From Streptomyces termitum (lineage in GTDB: Bacteria; Actinomycetota; Actinomycetes; Streptomycetales; Streptomycetaceae): a stretch of DNA of 64,000 bases. Under the pieces are notes generated by a model. The model had not been told where the DNA came from and did not search any database. It saw only the letters and a program-made list of their open reading frames with translations. The stretch spans positions 81,968 through 145,967 of the forward strand of contig NZ_BMUL01000005.1 of assembly GCF_014650175.1 (NCBI RefSeq), written 5' to 3'. This document shows positions 17,178 through 25,500 of this stretch, one piece after another; the stretch's first letter is position 1; each line of letters starts with the position of its first letter. The position numbers and the translations under genes were made by a program.

Positions 17178-18329
17178 GTGGATCTGGCGCTGAGCGAGGA
17201 GCAGCGGGACGTCCGGCGGCTCGCCGAGGACTTCGTCGCCCGCGAGGTCGCCCCGCACGCCGTCGCGTGGGACCGCGCCGAGGAGGTGGACCGGGGCATC
17301 GTGCGGAAGCTCGGCGCGGTCGGCTTCCTCGGCCTCACCGTCCCCGAGGAGTACGGCGGCGCGGGCGGCGACCACCTCGCGTACTGCCTGGTCACCGAGG
17401 AGCTGGGGCGCGGCGACTCCTCCGTGCGCGGCATCGTCTCCGTCTCCCTCGGCCTGGTCGCCAAGACGGTCGCCGCCTGGGGCACCGAGGAGCAGAAGCG
17501 CGCCTGGCTGCCCCGGCTCTGCTCCGGCGAGGCCCTCGGCTGCTTCGGCCTCACCGAGCCCGGCACCGGCTCCGACGCCGGGAACCTCGCCACCCGCGCC
17601 GTCCGCGACGGCGGCGACTACGTCATCGACGGCGTCAAGACCTTCATCACCAACGGCACCTGGGCCGACGTCGTCCTGCTCTTCGCCCGCACCAACGACG
17701 CCCCCGGCCACCGGGGCGTCTCCGCCTTCCTGGTCCCCGCCGACGCCCCCGGCCTCACCCGCCGCCCCCTCCACGGCAAGCTCGGCCTGCGTGGCCAGGC
17801 CACCGCCGAACTCTCCCTGGCGGGCGTGCGCGTCCCCGCCTCCGCGATGCTCGGCCCCGAGGGCAAGGGCTTCTCCGTCGCCATGTCCGCCCTCGCCAAG
17901 GGCCGCATGTCGGTCGCCGCCGGCTGCGTCGGCATCGCCCGGGCGGCCCTCGACGCGGCCGTCCGCTACGCGGGGCAGCGCGAGCAGTTCGGCCGCCCCA
18001 TCGCCTCGTACCAGCTCGTCCAGGAACTCCTCAGCGACATCGCCGTCGACGTGGAGGCCGCCCGGCTGCTGACCTGGCGGGTCGCCGACCTGATCGACCG
18101 GGGCGAGGAGTTCGCCACCGCCGCCTCCCAGGCGAAGCTGTACGCCTCCGAGGCCGCCGTCCGCTGCGCCAACAACGCCCTCCAGGTCTTCGGCGGCTAC
18201 GGTTACATCGACGAGTACCCGGTCGGCAAGCTGCTGCGGGACGCCCGCGTGATGACCCTCTACGAGGGCACCAGCCAGATCCAGAAGCTCATCATCGGCC
18301 GCGCGCTCACCGGAGTCTCCGCCTTCTGA
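17178..18329 (+). CDS. Acyl-CoA dehydrogenase
   Basis: FAD enzyme that introduces the alpha-beta double bond in an acyl-CoA, in fatty-acid or branched-chain amino-acid breakdown. The 383-residue protein has GCFGLTEPGTGSDAGN for FAD and substrate binding, and the catalytic Glu363 in LYEGTSQIQ, as in short-chain members. Length is typical. The GTG start follows GGAGGGCGGGG. It is transcribed divergently from a TetR gene with a shared operator-like site. Confidence 0.94.
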   Translation: MDLALSEEQRDVRRLAEDFVAREVAPHAVAWDRAEEVDRGIVRKLGAVGFLGLTVPEEYGGAGGDHLAYCLVTEELGRGDSSVRGIVSVSLGLVAKTVAAWGTEEQKRAWLPRLCSGEALGCFGLTEPGTGSDAGNLATRAVRDGGDYVIDGVKTFITNGTWADVVLLFARTNDAPGHRGVSAFLVPADAPGLTRRPLHGKLGLRGQATAELSLAGVRVPASAMLGPEGKGFSVAMSALAKGRMSVAAGCVGIARAALDAAVRYAGQREQFGRPIASYQLVQELLSDIAVDVEAARLLTWRVADLIDRGEEFATAASQAKLYASEAAVRCANNALQVFGGYGYIDEYPVGKLLRDARVMTLYEGTSQIQKLIIGRALTGVSAF

Positions 18330-18332
18330 GCC

Positions 18333-18352
18333 CTCCGGGGGCCGCGGCCCCC
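18333..18352. terminator. Perfect palindrome after the acyl-CoA dehydrogenase gene
   Basis: CCGGGGGCCGCGGCCCCCGG is a perfect 20-base palindrome four bases after the stop. It can form an eight-pair GC stem with a four-base loop. There is no T-run, as is common for terminators in this genus. Confidence 0.6.
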
Positions 18353-18436
18353 GGTCCGGTCCGTGAGTCCCGGGGCCCAGCCGGGGTGAGTATCCGCACG
18401 GATGTGGCACCCGCCACACGGCCGGATCCTGGCGGC

Positions 18437-18727
18437 ATGAGTGAGTCACAGGTCAAGCAGCAGAACACCGGCGCCTACCACACCCAGGCCGTCGCCTCCT
18501 TCGCGATCGCCCTGGCGGCCGTCTCCGTCGGGGTCTACCAGCTGGAGGCGAGCGGCTGGGTGCGCGCCTTCCTCGCCGTCTCCGTCCTCTACCTCACCAC
18601 CTCGGCCTTCACCCTGGCCAAGGTGGTCCGCGACCGGCAGGAGACCGACCGGATCGTCAGCCGCGTCGACCAGGCCCGCCTGGAGAAGCTCCTGGCCGAG
18701 CACGACCCCTTCCAGCAGAAGCTCTGA
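18437..18727 (+). CDS. YiaA/YiaB family two-helix membrane protein
   Basis: A 96-residue inner-membrane protein with two hydrophobic helices (AVASFAIALAAVSVGVYQL and WVRAFLAVSVLYLTTSAF) and a charged C-terminal helix. This matches the YiaAB two-helix domain, whose function is unknown. An inverted repeat TGTGGC-ACCC-GCCACA lies about 20 bp before the start and may be a control site. The gene stands alone between the acyl-CoA dehydrogenase and a TetR gene. Confidence 0.85.
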   Translation: MSESQVKQQNTGAYHTQAVASFAIALAAVSVGVYQLEASGWVRAFLAVSVLYLTTSAFTLAKVVRDRQETDRIVSRVDQARLEKLLAEHDPFQQKL

Positions 18728-18740
18728 GCCCCCACGCTCT

Positions 18741-18757
18741 CTAAGCGCTTGCTCAGC
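18741..18757. promoter_or_regulatory. Candidate TetR operator, copy 1
   Basis: CTAAGCGCTTGCTCAGC lies 47 bp before the TetR start at 18804. It contains TAAGC-GCTT-GCTCA, an inverted repeat with one mismatch. The identical 17-mer occurs at 19940-19956 upstream of the MaoC gene, so both flanks of this convergent gene pair carry the same site. Confidence 0.72.
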
Positions 18758-18803
18758 TTCGTTGTATGGTGTTCGTCCTGACCGGTCCGAGGAGGAGTGT
18801 GGG

Positions 18804-19445
18804 ATGAGCGCGGCGGAGCAGACGCCCGGCGGCGAGGACGCGTCCTGGGACGAGGTCGTGCCCGAGGCCGCCCGGAGGCTGCTGGTCGCGGCCGTCGAGG
18901 CGTTCGCCGAACGCGGCTACCACGCCACCACCACCCGTGACATCGCCGGCCGCGCCGGCATGAGCCCGGCCGCGCTCTACATCCACTACAAGACCAAGGA
19001 AGAGCTGCTCCACCGGATCAGCCGGATCGGCCACGACAAGGCCCTGGAGATCCTGCGGGCCGCCGAGCTGCGGGAGGCGGGCGCCGCCGACCGGCTCGCC
19101 GACGCCGTCCGCTCCTTCGTCCGCTGGCACGCGGAGCACCACACCACCGCCCGGGTCGTCCAGTACGAGCTGGACGCGCTCGGCCCCGAGCACCGCGCCG
19201 AGATCGTGGAGCTGCGCCGCGAGACCGACGCGACCGTGTGCCGGATCATCGAGGAGGGCGTGGCCGCCGGGGAGTTCGACGTCGCGGACGCGCCCGGCAC
19301 CACCGTCGCCGTGCTCTCCCTCTGCATCGACGTGGCCCGCTGGTTCAACCCCCGGGGCCGCCGCACCCCCGACGAGGTCGGCGCCCTCTACGCCGACCTC
19401 GTGCTCCGCATGGTGGGGTACGGCCCCCGAGGGGTTCAGAAGTAG
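18804..19445 (+). CDS. TetR family regulator, probable repressor of itself and the MaoC gene
   Basis: The 213-residue protein has the helix-turn-helix TTTRDIAGRAGMSPAALYIHYKTK (about residues 45-68) and a TetR_C-like sensor domain. A GGAGGAG precedes the ATG. The gene is convergent with the MaoC hydratase gene and their ends overlap by ten bases. The same 17-base operator-like sequence lies upstream of each, so this protein probably controls both genes, sensing an acyl-CoA or similar ligand. The ligand is inferred only from the neighbours. Confidence 0.9.
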   Translation: MSAAEQTPGGEDASWDEVVPEAARRLLVAAVEAFAERGYHATTTRDIAGRAGMSPAALYIHYKTKEELLHRISRIGHDKALEILRAAELREAGAADRLADAVRSFVRWHAEHHTTARVVQYELDALGPEHRAEIVELRRETDATVCRIIEEGVAAGEFDVADAPGTTVAVLSLCIDVARWFNPRGRRTPDEVGALYADLVLRMVGYGPRGVQK

Positions 19446-19897
19446 TAGCGGGAGACCGACTCGGCGACGCAGACCGGCTTGTCGCCGCCCTCGCGCTCCA
19501 CCGTCACCTTCGCGGTGACCTGCACCCCGCCGCCGGCCTCCTCCACCTTCGTCAGGACCGCCGTGGCGCGCAGTCGCGAGCCCACCGGCACCGGCGCGGG
19601 GAAACGGACCTTCTCCGTGCCGTAGTTGAGGCCCATCTGCATGCCCTCGACGCGCAGCACCTGCGGGACGAACAGCGGCAGCAGCGAGAGGGTCAGGTAG
19701 CCGTGCGCGATGGTCGAGCCGAAGGGGCCGGAGGCGGCGCGCTCGGGGTCCACGTGGATCCACTGGTGATCGCCGGTGGCGTCGGCGAAGAGGTCGATCC
19801 GCTTCTGGTCGACCTCCAGCCAGTCGCTGTGCCCCAGCTGCTCGCCGACCCCCGCGCGCAGCTCCTCGGCGGAGGTGAAGATCCTCGGCTCGGCCAT
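19436..19897 (-). CDS. MaoC family hot-dog hydratase (R-specific enoyl-CoA hydratase type)
   Basis: The 153-residue protein has the hydratase-2 motif FADATGDHQWIHVDPERA with catalytic Asp and His, followed by GPFGSTIAHGYLTLSL. Such enzymes hydrate trans-2-enoyl-CoA to R-3-hydroxyacyl-CoA. Length fits a single hot-dog domain. The ATG is preceded by GGGAG. Together with the nearby acyl-CoA dehydrogenase it suggests fatty-acid metabolism, but the chain length is unknown. Confidence 0.92.
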   Translation of the reverse strand: MAEPRIFTSAEELRAGVGEQLGHSDWLEVDQKRIDLFADATGDHQWIHVDPERAASGPFGSTIAHGYLTLSLLPLFVPQVLRVEGMQMGLNYGTEKVRFPAPVPVGSRLRATAVLTKVEEAGGGVQVTAKVTVEREGGDKPVCVAESVSRYYF

Positions 19898-19939
19898 CTC
19901 CCTGGTCCCTTCTCGTACGGCATACCCGGCGGTCTGTGT

Positions 19940-19956
19940 CTAAGCGCTTGCTCAGC
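19940..19956. promoter_or_regulatory. Candidate TetR operator, copy 2
   Basis: An exact copy of the 17-mer CTAAGCGCTTGCTCAGC, 43 bp upstream of the MaoC start and also 48 bp upstream of soxR. A repressor here could affect both divergent genes. Confidence 0.72.
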
Positions 19957-20003
19957 ATGTGGGGTGGGGATGGCCCTGTCAACGGACCACTAGGGTTCGC
20001 GGG

Positions 20004-20555
20004 GTGCCGCAGATTCCAGAGAAGATCCACGAACTGACCGTCGGCCAGCTCTCCGCCCGCAGCGGCGCGGCCGTCTCCGCCCTCCACTTCTACGAGACCA
20101 AGGGCCTCATCAGCAGCACGCGCACCCCGGGCAACCAGCGCAGATACGGGCGTGACGCCCTGCGCAGGGTCGCCTTCATCCGCGCCGCCCAGCGCGTCGG
20201 CATCCCCCTCGCCACCATCCGCGAGGCCCTCTCCTCCCTCCCGGAGGAGCGCACGCCGACCCGCGAGGACTGGGCGCGGATCTCCGCCGCGTGGCGCGCC
20301 GAGCTCGATGGCCGCATCCAGCAGCTCGGCCGGCTGCGCGACCACTTGACGGACTGCATCGGCTGCGGCTGCCTTTCTCTGGAGACCTGCGTGCTCTCCA
20401 ACCCCGACGACGTCGTGGGCGAGACCATGGCCGGCTCCCGGCTGCTCCCCATCCGCTTCCCCGTGGACGAAGGGACGGACGACCGGACGGACGAACAGAC
20501 GGGCGAACCGGCGGGCGAACCGGCATGCGAGCCGGTGTGCGAGCAGGCGGGTTAG
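20004..20555 (+). CDS. soxR: Redox-sensing MerR-family activator SoxR
   Basis: The 183-residue protein has a MerR DNA-binding domain (LTVGQLSARSGAAVSALHFYETKGLI), a dimer helix and the [2Fe-2S] motif Cys118-x2-Cys121-x-Cys123-x5-Cys129. SoxR in Streptomyces responds to redox-active compounds such as its own pigments rather than to superoxide. GTG at 20004 follows a TAGGGT box (19991-19996) by seven bases, so the mRNA is probably leaderless. The last 30 residues are an acidic Gly-Glu-Pro tail with two extra Cys, encoded by short tandem repeats; this tail is atypical. No SoxR target was identified in the window. Confidence 0.95.
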   Translation: MPQIPEKIHELTVGQLSARSGAAVSALHFYETKGLISSTRTPGNQRRYGRDALRRVAFIRAAQRVGIPLATIREALSSLPEERTPTREDWARISAAWRAELDGRIQQLGRLRDHLTDCIGCGCLSLETCVLSNPDDVVGETMAGSRLLPIRFPVDEGTDDRTDEQTGEPAGEPACEPVCEQAG

Positions 20556-20645
20556 CCGGGCGTACGCGTCCGCGGGCCGGCCGGTGAAGAGGGAGGCGGG
20601 CCGGTGCCCGGACGGCGGGGGCCGTCGCGCCGGGCCGCCCCGGTG

Positions 20646-21254
20646 TCAGGCCGCCGACACCAGGGGGCGGCCGTGCGCCTCCCGCGCGCGGGCCAGGACG
20701 CGGGGGGTGAGGACCGCCCGGGGCACCTCCACCCCGCAGTCCCCGCACACCGGCCCGTACCACTCCTCCCCGGAGCCGCCGCCCCAGGCGATCCGCGTCC
20801 CCGCGCAGACCGGGCACTCCTCGGCCGGGCCGCGCCCGAGGGCCGCCACGAGCCGCCGCACCACCACGGGCAGCGGGTCCTTCGGGTGTACGGCCGGATC
20901 GCCGCACCGCACCACCCCGTTGCCGCCCCACACGTCCCGGTGCCAGTCGTCCAGGGCCGCCAGACCGCGCAGACCGCCGTGCTTCTCGCGCCGCCGCCGG
21001 GCCGCGAACTCCTCCTCGTACGCGAGCCAGACCGCCCGCGCCTCCTCCAGTTCCTCCAGCGCGGCCACCAGCCGCGCCGGGTCCAGCTCCCGGTCCTCGG
21101 GGCCGAACCCGTGCCTGACGCACAGGTGGTCCCAGGTCGCCCGGTGCCCGTACGGGGCGAACCGCTCCAGGCACTTGCGCAGCGAGTACCTGCGCAGTGC
21201 GGTGTCGCAGTCGGGGTCGCGCACCTGTCTCGCGAGACTCCGGAAACCGGCCAT
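20646..21254 (-). CDS. Conserved hypothetical protein with C-terminal zinc ribbon
   Basis: The 202-residue protein is not recognised. It has an N-terminal region rich in Cys, Arg and aromatic residues (DPDCDTALRRYSLRKCLERFAPYGHRATWDHLC), a charged helical middle and a C-terminal CPVCAGTRI...VCGDCG pair that should bind zinc. The ATG at 21254 has GGAGG eight bases upstream, which favours it over the ATG at 21287. It stands alone between soxR and the NamZ-like gene. A nucleic-acid-binding role is possible because of the ribbon and basic composition, but is unproven. Confidence 0.65.
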   Translation of the reverse strand: MAGFRSLARQVRDPDCDTALRRYSLRKCLERFAPYGHRATWDHLCVRHGFGPEDRELDPARLVAALEELEEARAVWLAYEEEFAARRRREKHGGLRGLAALDDWHRDVWGGNGVVRCGDPAVHPKDPLPVVVRRLVAALGRGPAEECPVCAGTRIAWGGGSGEEWYGPVCGDCGVEVPRAVLTPRVLARAREAHGRPLVSAA

Positions 21255-21384
21255 GCCCGCCACCTCCGTCGCTGTTGCTTCGCGCATCCGCGGTATCAGA
21301 GGGACGAACGAAGGGGCCGCCGCGTTCCGGGAAGATGCGGAACTGATCCTTCCGAAGGGGGAGGAGGATCGGCGGCACCGGGGC

Positions 21385-22653
21385 TCACCGGTACAGCAGG
21401 TGCTCCCGCCGCACCGCCCGGAAGGCCGCCAGATCCTCGGCCCAGGAACCCGTCACCTCGTCGGTGCCGGCGCCCGCGTCGATCAGCGTGCGGACCCGGG
21501 TGGACCCGGTCAGCCGGTCGATCCAGTGGTCGGGCCGCCAGGCGAAGCCGGACCAGGAGCGGCGGGCGGTCACCAGGAGCCCGATGCCGGTCCGCACCGG
21601 ATCGAAGACCTCCCGGTCGTGGACGTGCAGCTGCACCCCGCCGGCCGTCCGCCCCTGGAACTTGGAGAAGACCGGCGCGAAGTACGCCTCCCGGAAGCGG
21701 ACCCCGGGCAGCTCCAGGGCGTTCGCCGCCTCCGCCCAGCGGTGGTCGATCCCCTCCGCGCCGAGGAGCTCGAACGGCCGGGTGGTGCCCCGCCCCTCGG
21801 AGAGGTTGGTGCCCTCGAAGAGACAGGTCCCGGAGTACACCAGCGCGGTCTCAGGCGTCGGCATGTTCGGGCTCGGCGGCACCCACGGCAGCCCGGTGGC
21901 GTCGAAGAAGTCCGCCCGCCGCCACCCCGTCATCCGGACCGTCTCCAGCTCCACCGGCCGCTCCAGGAAGGCGGCGTTGAACAGCAGCGCCAGCTCCGCG
22001 ACCGTCATCCCGTGCGCCTGGGCGATCGGCTCGCGGCCCACGAAGGTCGCGAACTCCCGCTCCAGGACCGGCCCGAGGGCCGCCCGGCCGCTCACCGGGT
22101 TCGGCCGGTCCAGGACCACGAACCGCTTCCCGGCCAGCTCCGCCGCCACCATGCAGTCGTACAGCGTCCAGATGTACGTGTAGAAGCGGGCGCCCGCGTC
22201 CTGGATGTCGAAGACGACGGTGTCCACCCCGGAGGCGGTGAAGACATCGGCCAGCGCCCGCCCGCTCTTGAGGTACGTGTCGTACACCGGGAGCCCGGTC
22301 GCCGGGTCGTCGTACCGGCCCTCCGAACCGCCCGCCTGCGCGGTGCCCCGGAAGCCGTGCTCGGGGCCGAAGACGGCCACCAGGTCCACCCGCCCGTCGG
22401 CGTGCATGACGTCGACCAGGTGCCGGGCGTCGGCGGTGATCCCGGTCGGGTTGGTGACCACCCCGACCCGCTCGCCGGCGAGCGCGGCGTACCCGTCCGC
22501 CGCCAGCCGGTCGAAACCGGTCCGCACGCGCGCGTGCCCCCGCCCCGGCCCCGGATCGGCGGCGGCCGGGGCGGCCGTCACGGCCAGGGCCCCTCCCGCG
22601 GCCAGCAGACTCCGACGCGACAGCTCCGAACGCCTCATGGGTGACATGGGCAC
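21385..22653 (-). CDS. DUF1343 / NamZ-like exo-beta-N-acetylmuramidase, Tat-exported
   Basis: The 422-residue protein starts with a twin-arginine signal (SRRSLLAAGGALAVTAAPAAA). The mature part has GVVTNPTGI, AVFGPEHGFRG, FDIQDAGARFYTYIWTL and DRPNPV, hallmarks of DUF1343. Bacillus NamZ, the founding member (glycoside hydrolase family GH171), removes terminal MurNAc from peptidoglycan fragments. A similar role in muropeptide recycling outside the membrane is likely here. ATGs at 22647 and 22638 are alternative starts. The gene is monocistronic. Confidence 0.9.
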   Translation of the reverse strand: MPMSPMRRSELSRRSLLAAGGALAVTAAPAAADPGPGRGHARVRTGFDRLAADGYAALAGERVGVVTNPTGITADARHLVDVMHADGRVDLVAVFGPEHGFRGTAQAGGSEGRYDDPATGLPVYDTYLKSGRALADVFTASGVDTVVFDIQDAGARFYTYIWTLYDCMVAAELAGKRFVVLDRPNPVSGRAALGPVLEREFATFVGREPIAQAHGMTVAELALLFNAAFLERPVELETVRMTGWRRADFFDATGLPWVPPSPNMPTPETALVYSGTCLFEGTNLSEGRGTTRPFELLGAEGIDHRWAEAANALELPGVRFREAYFAPVFSKFQGRTAGGVQLHVHDREVFDPVRTGIGLLVTARRSWSGFAWRPDHWIDRLTGSTRVRTLIDAGAGTDEVTGSWAEDLAAFRAVRREHLLYR

Positions 22654-22732
22654 GCAGGCTAGCGCCCCGGGAGGCCCGGGGGAACGAGGCGTGCGGAGAC
22701 CGGCGCCGACCGGTCCGGGGCTTCCGCCCGCG

Positions 22733-22750
22733 CATACCGACCGGTTAGTC
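22733..22750. promoter_or_regulatory. Candidate operator before the SDR gene
   Basis: CATACCGACCGGTTAGTC lies 68 bp before the SDR start. It matches the reverse complement of the palindromic site at 26565-26585 (core ACCGAC-N2-GTCGGT) except in the right arm. The TetR protein at 23679-24275 lies between the two sites. Confidence 0.6.
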
Positions 22751-22817
22751 TGCCCCGCGGCCGCCGGAACCGCCCCGGCCGGGGCGGCCCGGCCCGCCCC
22801 GACCCCTGGAGGGACCC

Positions 22818-23594
22818 ATGACCGCGGGCACGCACGAGATCCGGGGCGCCGGAGTCGTCGTCACCGGAGCGGGCGGCGGCATCGGCGCCGCCCTGGCCCG
22901 CCGCTTCGCCGCCGAGGGCGCCCGCGTCGTCGTCAACGACCTCGACGCCGCGCGCGCGAAGGCCGTCGCGGCGGAGATCGGCGCCGTCGCCGTCCCCGGC
23001 GACGCCTCCGTGGTCGTCGACGAGGCCCGCGCCGCCCTCGGCGGCACCGTCGACGTCTGGTGCGCCAACGCCGGACTCGCCTCTCCCGGCGACGCCTGTG
23101 CCGACGAGGACGTCTGGGCCGCCGCCTGGGACGTCAACGTCATGGCCCACGTCCGCGCCGCCCGCGCCCTGCTCCCCGACTGGCTGGAGCGCGGCACCGG
23201 CCGCTTCGTCTCCACCGTCTCGGCCGCCGGCCTGCTCACCATGATCGGCGCGGCCCCGTACAGCGTCTCCAAGCACGGCGCGTACGCCTTCGCCGAATGG
23301 CTCTCCCTCACCTACCGCCACCGCGGCCTCAAGGTCCACGCCATCTGCCCGCAGGGCGTGCGCACCGACATGCTCGCCGCCTCCGGCTCCGCCGGCGACC
23401 TCGTCCTCGCCCCCACCGCCATCGAGCCCGGGGCCGTCGCCGACGCCCTCCTCGACGCCATGGCCGCCGACCGCTTCCTCGTCCTCCCGCACCCCGAGGT
23501 CGCCGGTTTCCACCGGGCCCGCGCGCAGGACCCCGAGCGCTGGCTGAGCGGCATGAACCGGCTCCAGCGGAGCTGGGAGGCGGGCGCGCGGTAG
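22818..23594 (+). CDS. Short-chain dehydrogenase/reductase
   Basis: The 258-residue Rossmann-fold oxidoreductase has TGAGGGIG (residues about 16-23) for NAD(P), the structural CANAG variant of NNAG, and the catalytic YSVSK. The ATG follows GGAGG. It belongs to a module with a TetR gene downstream and a convergent acyl-CoA dehydrogenase/phosphotransferase operon. An oxidative step in lipid or alcohol breakdown is plausible; the substrate is unknown. Confidence 0.9.
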   Translation: MTAGTHEIRGAGVVVTGAGGGIGAALARRFAAEGARVVVNDLDAARAKAVAAEIGAVAVPGDASVVVDEARAALGGTVDVWCANAGLASPGDACADEDVWAAAWDVNVMAHVRAARALLPDWLERGTGRFVSTVSAAGLLTMIGAAPYSVSKHGAYAFAEWLSLTYRHRGLKVHAICPQGVRTDMLAASGSAGDLVLAPTAIEPGAVADALLDAMAADRFLVLPHPEVAGFHRARAQDPERWLSGMNRLQRSWEAGAR

Positions 23595-23678
23595 CGCACC
23601 CGGCGGCGGATGGGAAGATCTACCGAGGGAACCCCCGGCCGCACCGGCCGGGGACGGCGAGCAGGAGGACGACGGAGC

Positions 23679-24275
23679 ATGGCCAGGACGACGGACGCGG
23701 AGGGTGCTTCCCCCGTCCCCCAGAGGCTCCTCGCCGCCGCCACCCGGCTCTTCGCCGAGCAGGGCTACGACCGCACCTCCGTGCAGGAGATCGTCGAGGC
23801 GGCCGGTGTCACCAAGGGCGCCCTCTACCACTACTTCGGCTCCAAGGAGGACCTCCTCCAGGAGGTCTACGCGCGCGTGCTGCGGCTCCAGCAGGAGCGG
23901 CTCGACGCCTTCGCGGGCGCCGACGCGCCGGTCGAGGAGCGGCTGCGGTCCGCCGCCGCCGACGTCGTCGTCACCACCATCGACAACCTCGACGACGCCT
24001 CGATCTTCTTCCGCTCCATGCACCACCTCAGCCCGGAGAAGAACAAGCAGGTCCGCGCCGAGCGCCGCCGCTACCACGAGCGCTTCCGCGCCCTGGTCGA
24101 GGAGGGCCAGCGGGCGGGCGTCTTCTCCGCCGCCACCCCCGCCGACCTGGTCGTCGACTACCACTTCGGCTCGGTGCACCACCTGTCGACCTGGTACCGC
24201 CCCGACGGCCCGATGGCCCCGCAGCAGGTCGCCGACCACCTCGCCGACCTCCTGCTGCGGGCCCTGCGCCCCTGA
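23679..24275 (+). CDS. TetR family regulator of the SDR/acyl-CoA dehydrogenase module
   Basis: The 198-residue protein has the helix-turn-helix TSVQEIVEAAGVTKGALYHYFGSKEDLL and a C-terminal helical sensor domain. The ATG at 23679 has GGAGGACGACGGAG upstream; the 23-residue upstream extension lacks a site. It follows the SDR by 84 bp and is convergent with the acyl-CoA dehydrogenase gene. Related sites upstream of the SDR and of the phosphotransferase gene suggest that it controls both transcription units. Confidence 0.9.
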   Translation: MARTTDAEGASPVPQRLLAAATRLFAEQGYDRTSVQEIVEAAGVTKGALYHYFGSKEDLLQEVYARVLRLQQERLDAFAGADAPVEERLRSAAADVVVTTIDNLDDASIFFRSMHHLSPEKNKQVRAERRRYHERFRALVEEGQRAGVFSAATPADLVVDYHFGSVHHLSTWYRPDGPMAPQQVADHLADLLLRALRP

Positions 24276-24279
24276 CCCG

Positions 24280-25494
24280 TCAGAGGTAGCGCTTCAGCTC
24301 GCGGCGGGCCAGCGACCGCTGGTGCACCTCGTCCGGGCCGTCCGCCAGCCGCAGCGTCCGCGCCGCCGCCCACAGCTCGGCCAGCGGGAAGTCCTGCGAG
24401 ACACCGCCCGCGCCGTGCGCCTGCACCGCCTTGTCGACGATGTCGACCACCGCGCGCGGGGTGGCGATCTTGATGGCCTGGATCTCGGTGTGGGCGCCCT
24501 TGTTGCCGACGGTGTCCATCAGCCAGGCCGTCTTCAGGACCAGGAGCCGCAGCTGCTCGATGGTCACCCGGGCGTCCGCGATCCAGTTCTGCACCACGCC
24601 CTGCTGGGCGAGCGCCTTGCCGAAGGCCGTACGGGAGACGGCGCGGCGGCAGGTCAGCTCCAGGGCCCGCTCGGCCATGCCGATCAGCCGCATGCAGTGG
24701 TGGATGCGGCCGGGCCCGAGGCGCGCCTGCGCGATGGCGAAGCCGTCGCCCTCCCCGCCGATCAGGTGCGACGCCGGGACCCGCGCGTCCTCGAAGAGCA
24801 CCTCGGCGTGGCCGCCGTGGTAGTGGTCCTCGTAGCCGTACACCCGCATCGCCCGGCGCACGGTGACGCCCGGGGTGTCGCGCGGGACGAGGAGCATCGA
24901 CTGCTGGCGGCGGACGTCGGCGCCGTCGGGGTCGGTCTTGCCCATCACGATGAAGATCTCGCAGTCGGGGTGCATCGCCCCGGAGATGTACCACTTGCGG
25001 CCGTCGACCACGTACGCGTCCCCGTCCCGCCGGATGCGGGTCTCGATGTTGGTCGCGTCGGAGGAGGCCACCTCGGGCTCGGTCATCGCGAAGGCGGACC
25101 GGATCCCGCCCGCGAGCAGCGGCTCCAGCCACCGCTTCTTCTGCGCCTCGTCGCCGAACTGGGCGAGCAGCTCCATGTTCCCGGTGTCGGGGGCGGCGCA
25201 GTTGAGGGCGGTCGGGGCGAGCTGGGGGCTGCGGCCGGTGATCTCGGCGAGCGGCGCGTACTGGAGGTTCGTCAGCCCGGCCCCGTACTCCTCGTCCGGC
25301 AGGAAGAGGTTCCACAGGCCCTGCCGCCTGGCCTCGGCCTTCAGTCCCGCGACCACCGGCGGCTCGTCCCACGGGGAGGCGAGCGCGGCCCGCTGCTCCT
25401 CGGCGACGGCCTCGGCCGGGTAGACGTGCGCGTCCATGAAGGCGAGCAGCTTCCCGCGCAGCTCCTCGGTGCGGGCGTCGTAGGCGAAGTCCAT
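24280..25494 (-). CDS. Acyl-CoA dehydrogenase (ACAD10/11-like)
   Basis: The 404-residue flavoenzyme has SAFAMTEPEVASSDATN and the C-terminal ADGPDEVHQRSLARREL, typical of ACAD10/ACAD11-type bacterial enzymes instead of the YEGT motif. In animals ACAD10/11 carry an N-terminal aminoglycoside-phosphotransferase-like domain that phosphorylates 4-hydroxyacyl-CoA. Here that activity is encoded by the separate upstream gene (gap six bases). This supports a joint role in 4-hydroxy fatty acid breakdown, inferred from the mammalian enzymes. Confidence 0.92.
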   Translation of the reverse strand: MDFAYDARTEELRGKLLAFMDAHVYPAEAVAEEQRAALASPWDEPPVVAGLKAEARRQGLWNLFLPDEEYGAGLTNLQYAPLAEITGRSPQLAPTALNCAAPDTGNMELLAQFGDEAQKKRWLEPLLAGGIRSAFAMTEPEVASSDATNIETRIRRDGDAYVVDGRKWYISGAMHPDCEIFIVMGKTDPDGADVRRQQSMLLVPRDTPGVTVRRAMRVYGYEDHYHGGHAEVLFEDARVPASHLIGGEGDGFAIAQARLGPGRIHHCMRLIGMAERALELTCRRAVSRTAFGKALAQQGVVQNWIADARVTIEQLRLLVLKTAWLMDTVGNKGAHTEIQAIKIATPRAVVDIVDKAVQAHGAGGVSQDFPLAELWAAARTLRLADGPDEVHQRSLARRELKRYL

Positions 25495-25500
25495 GGCGGT

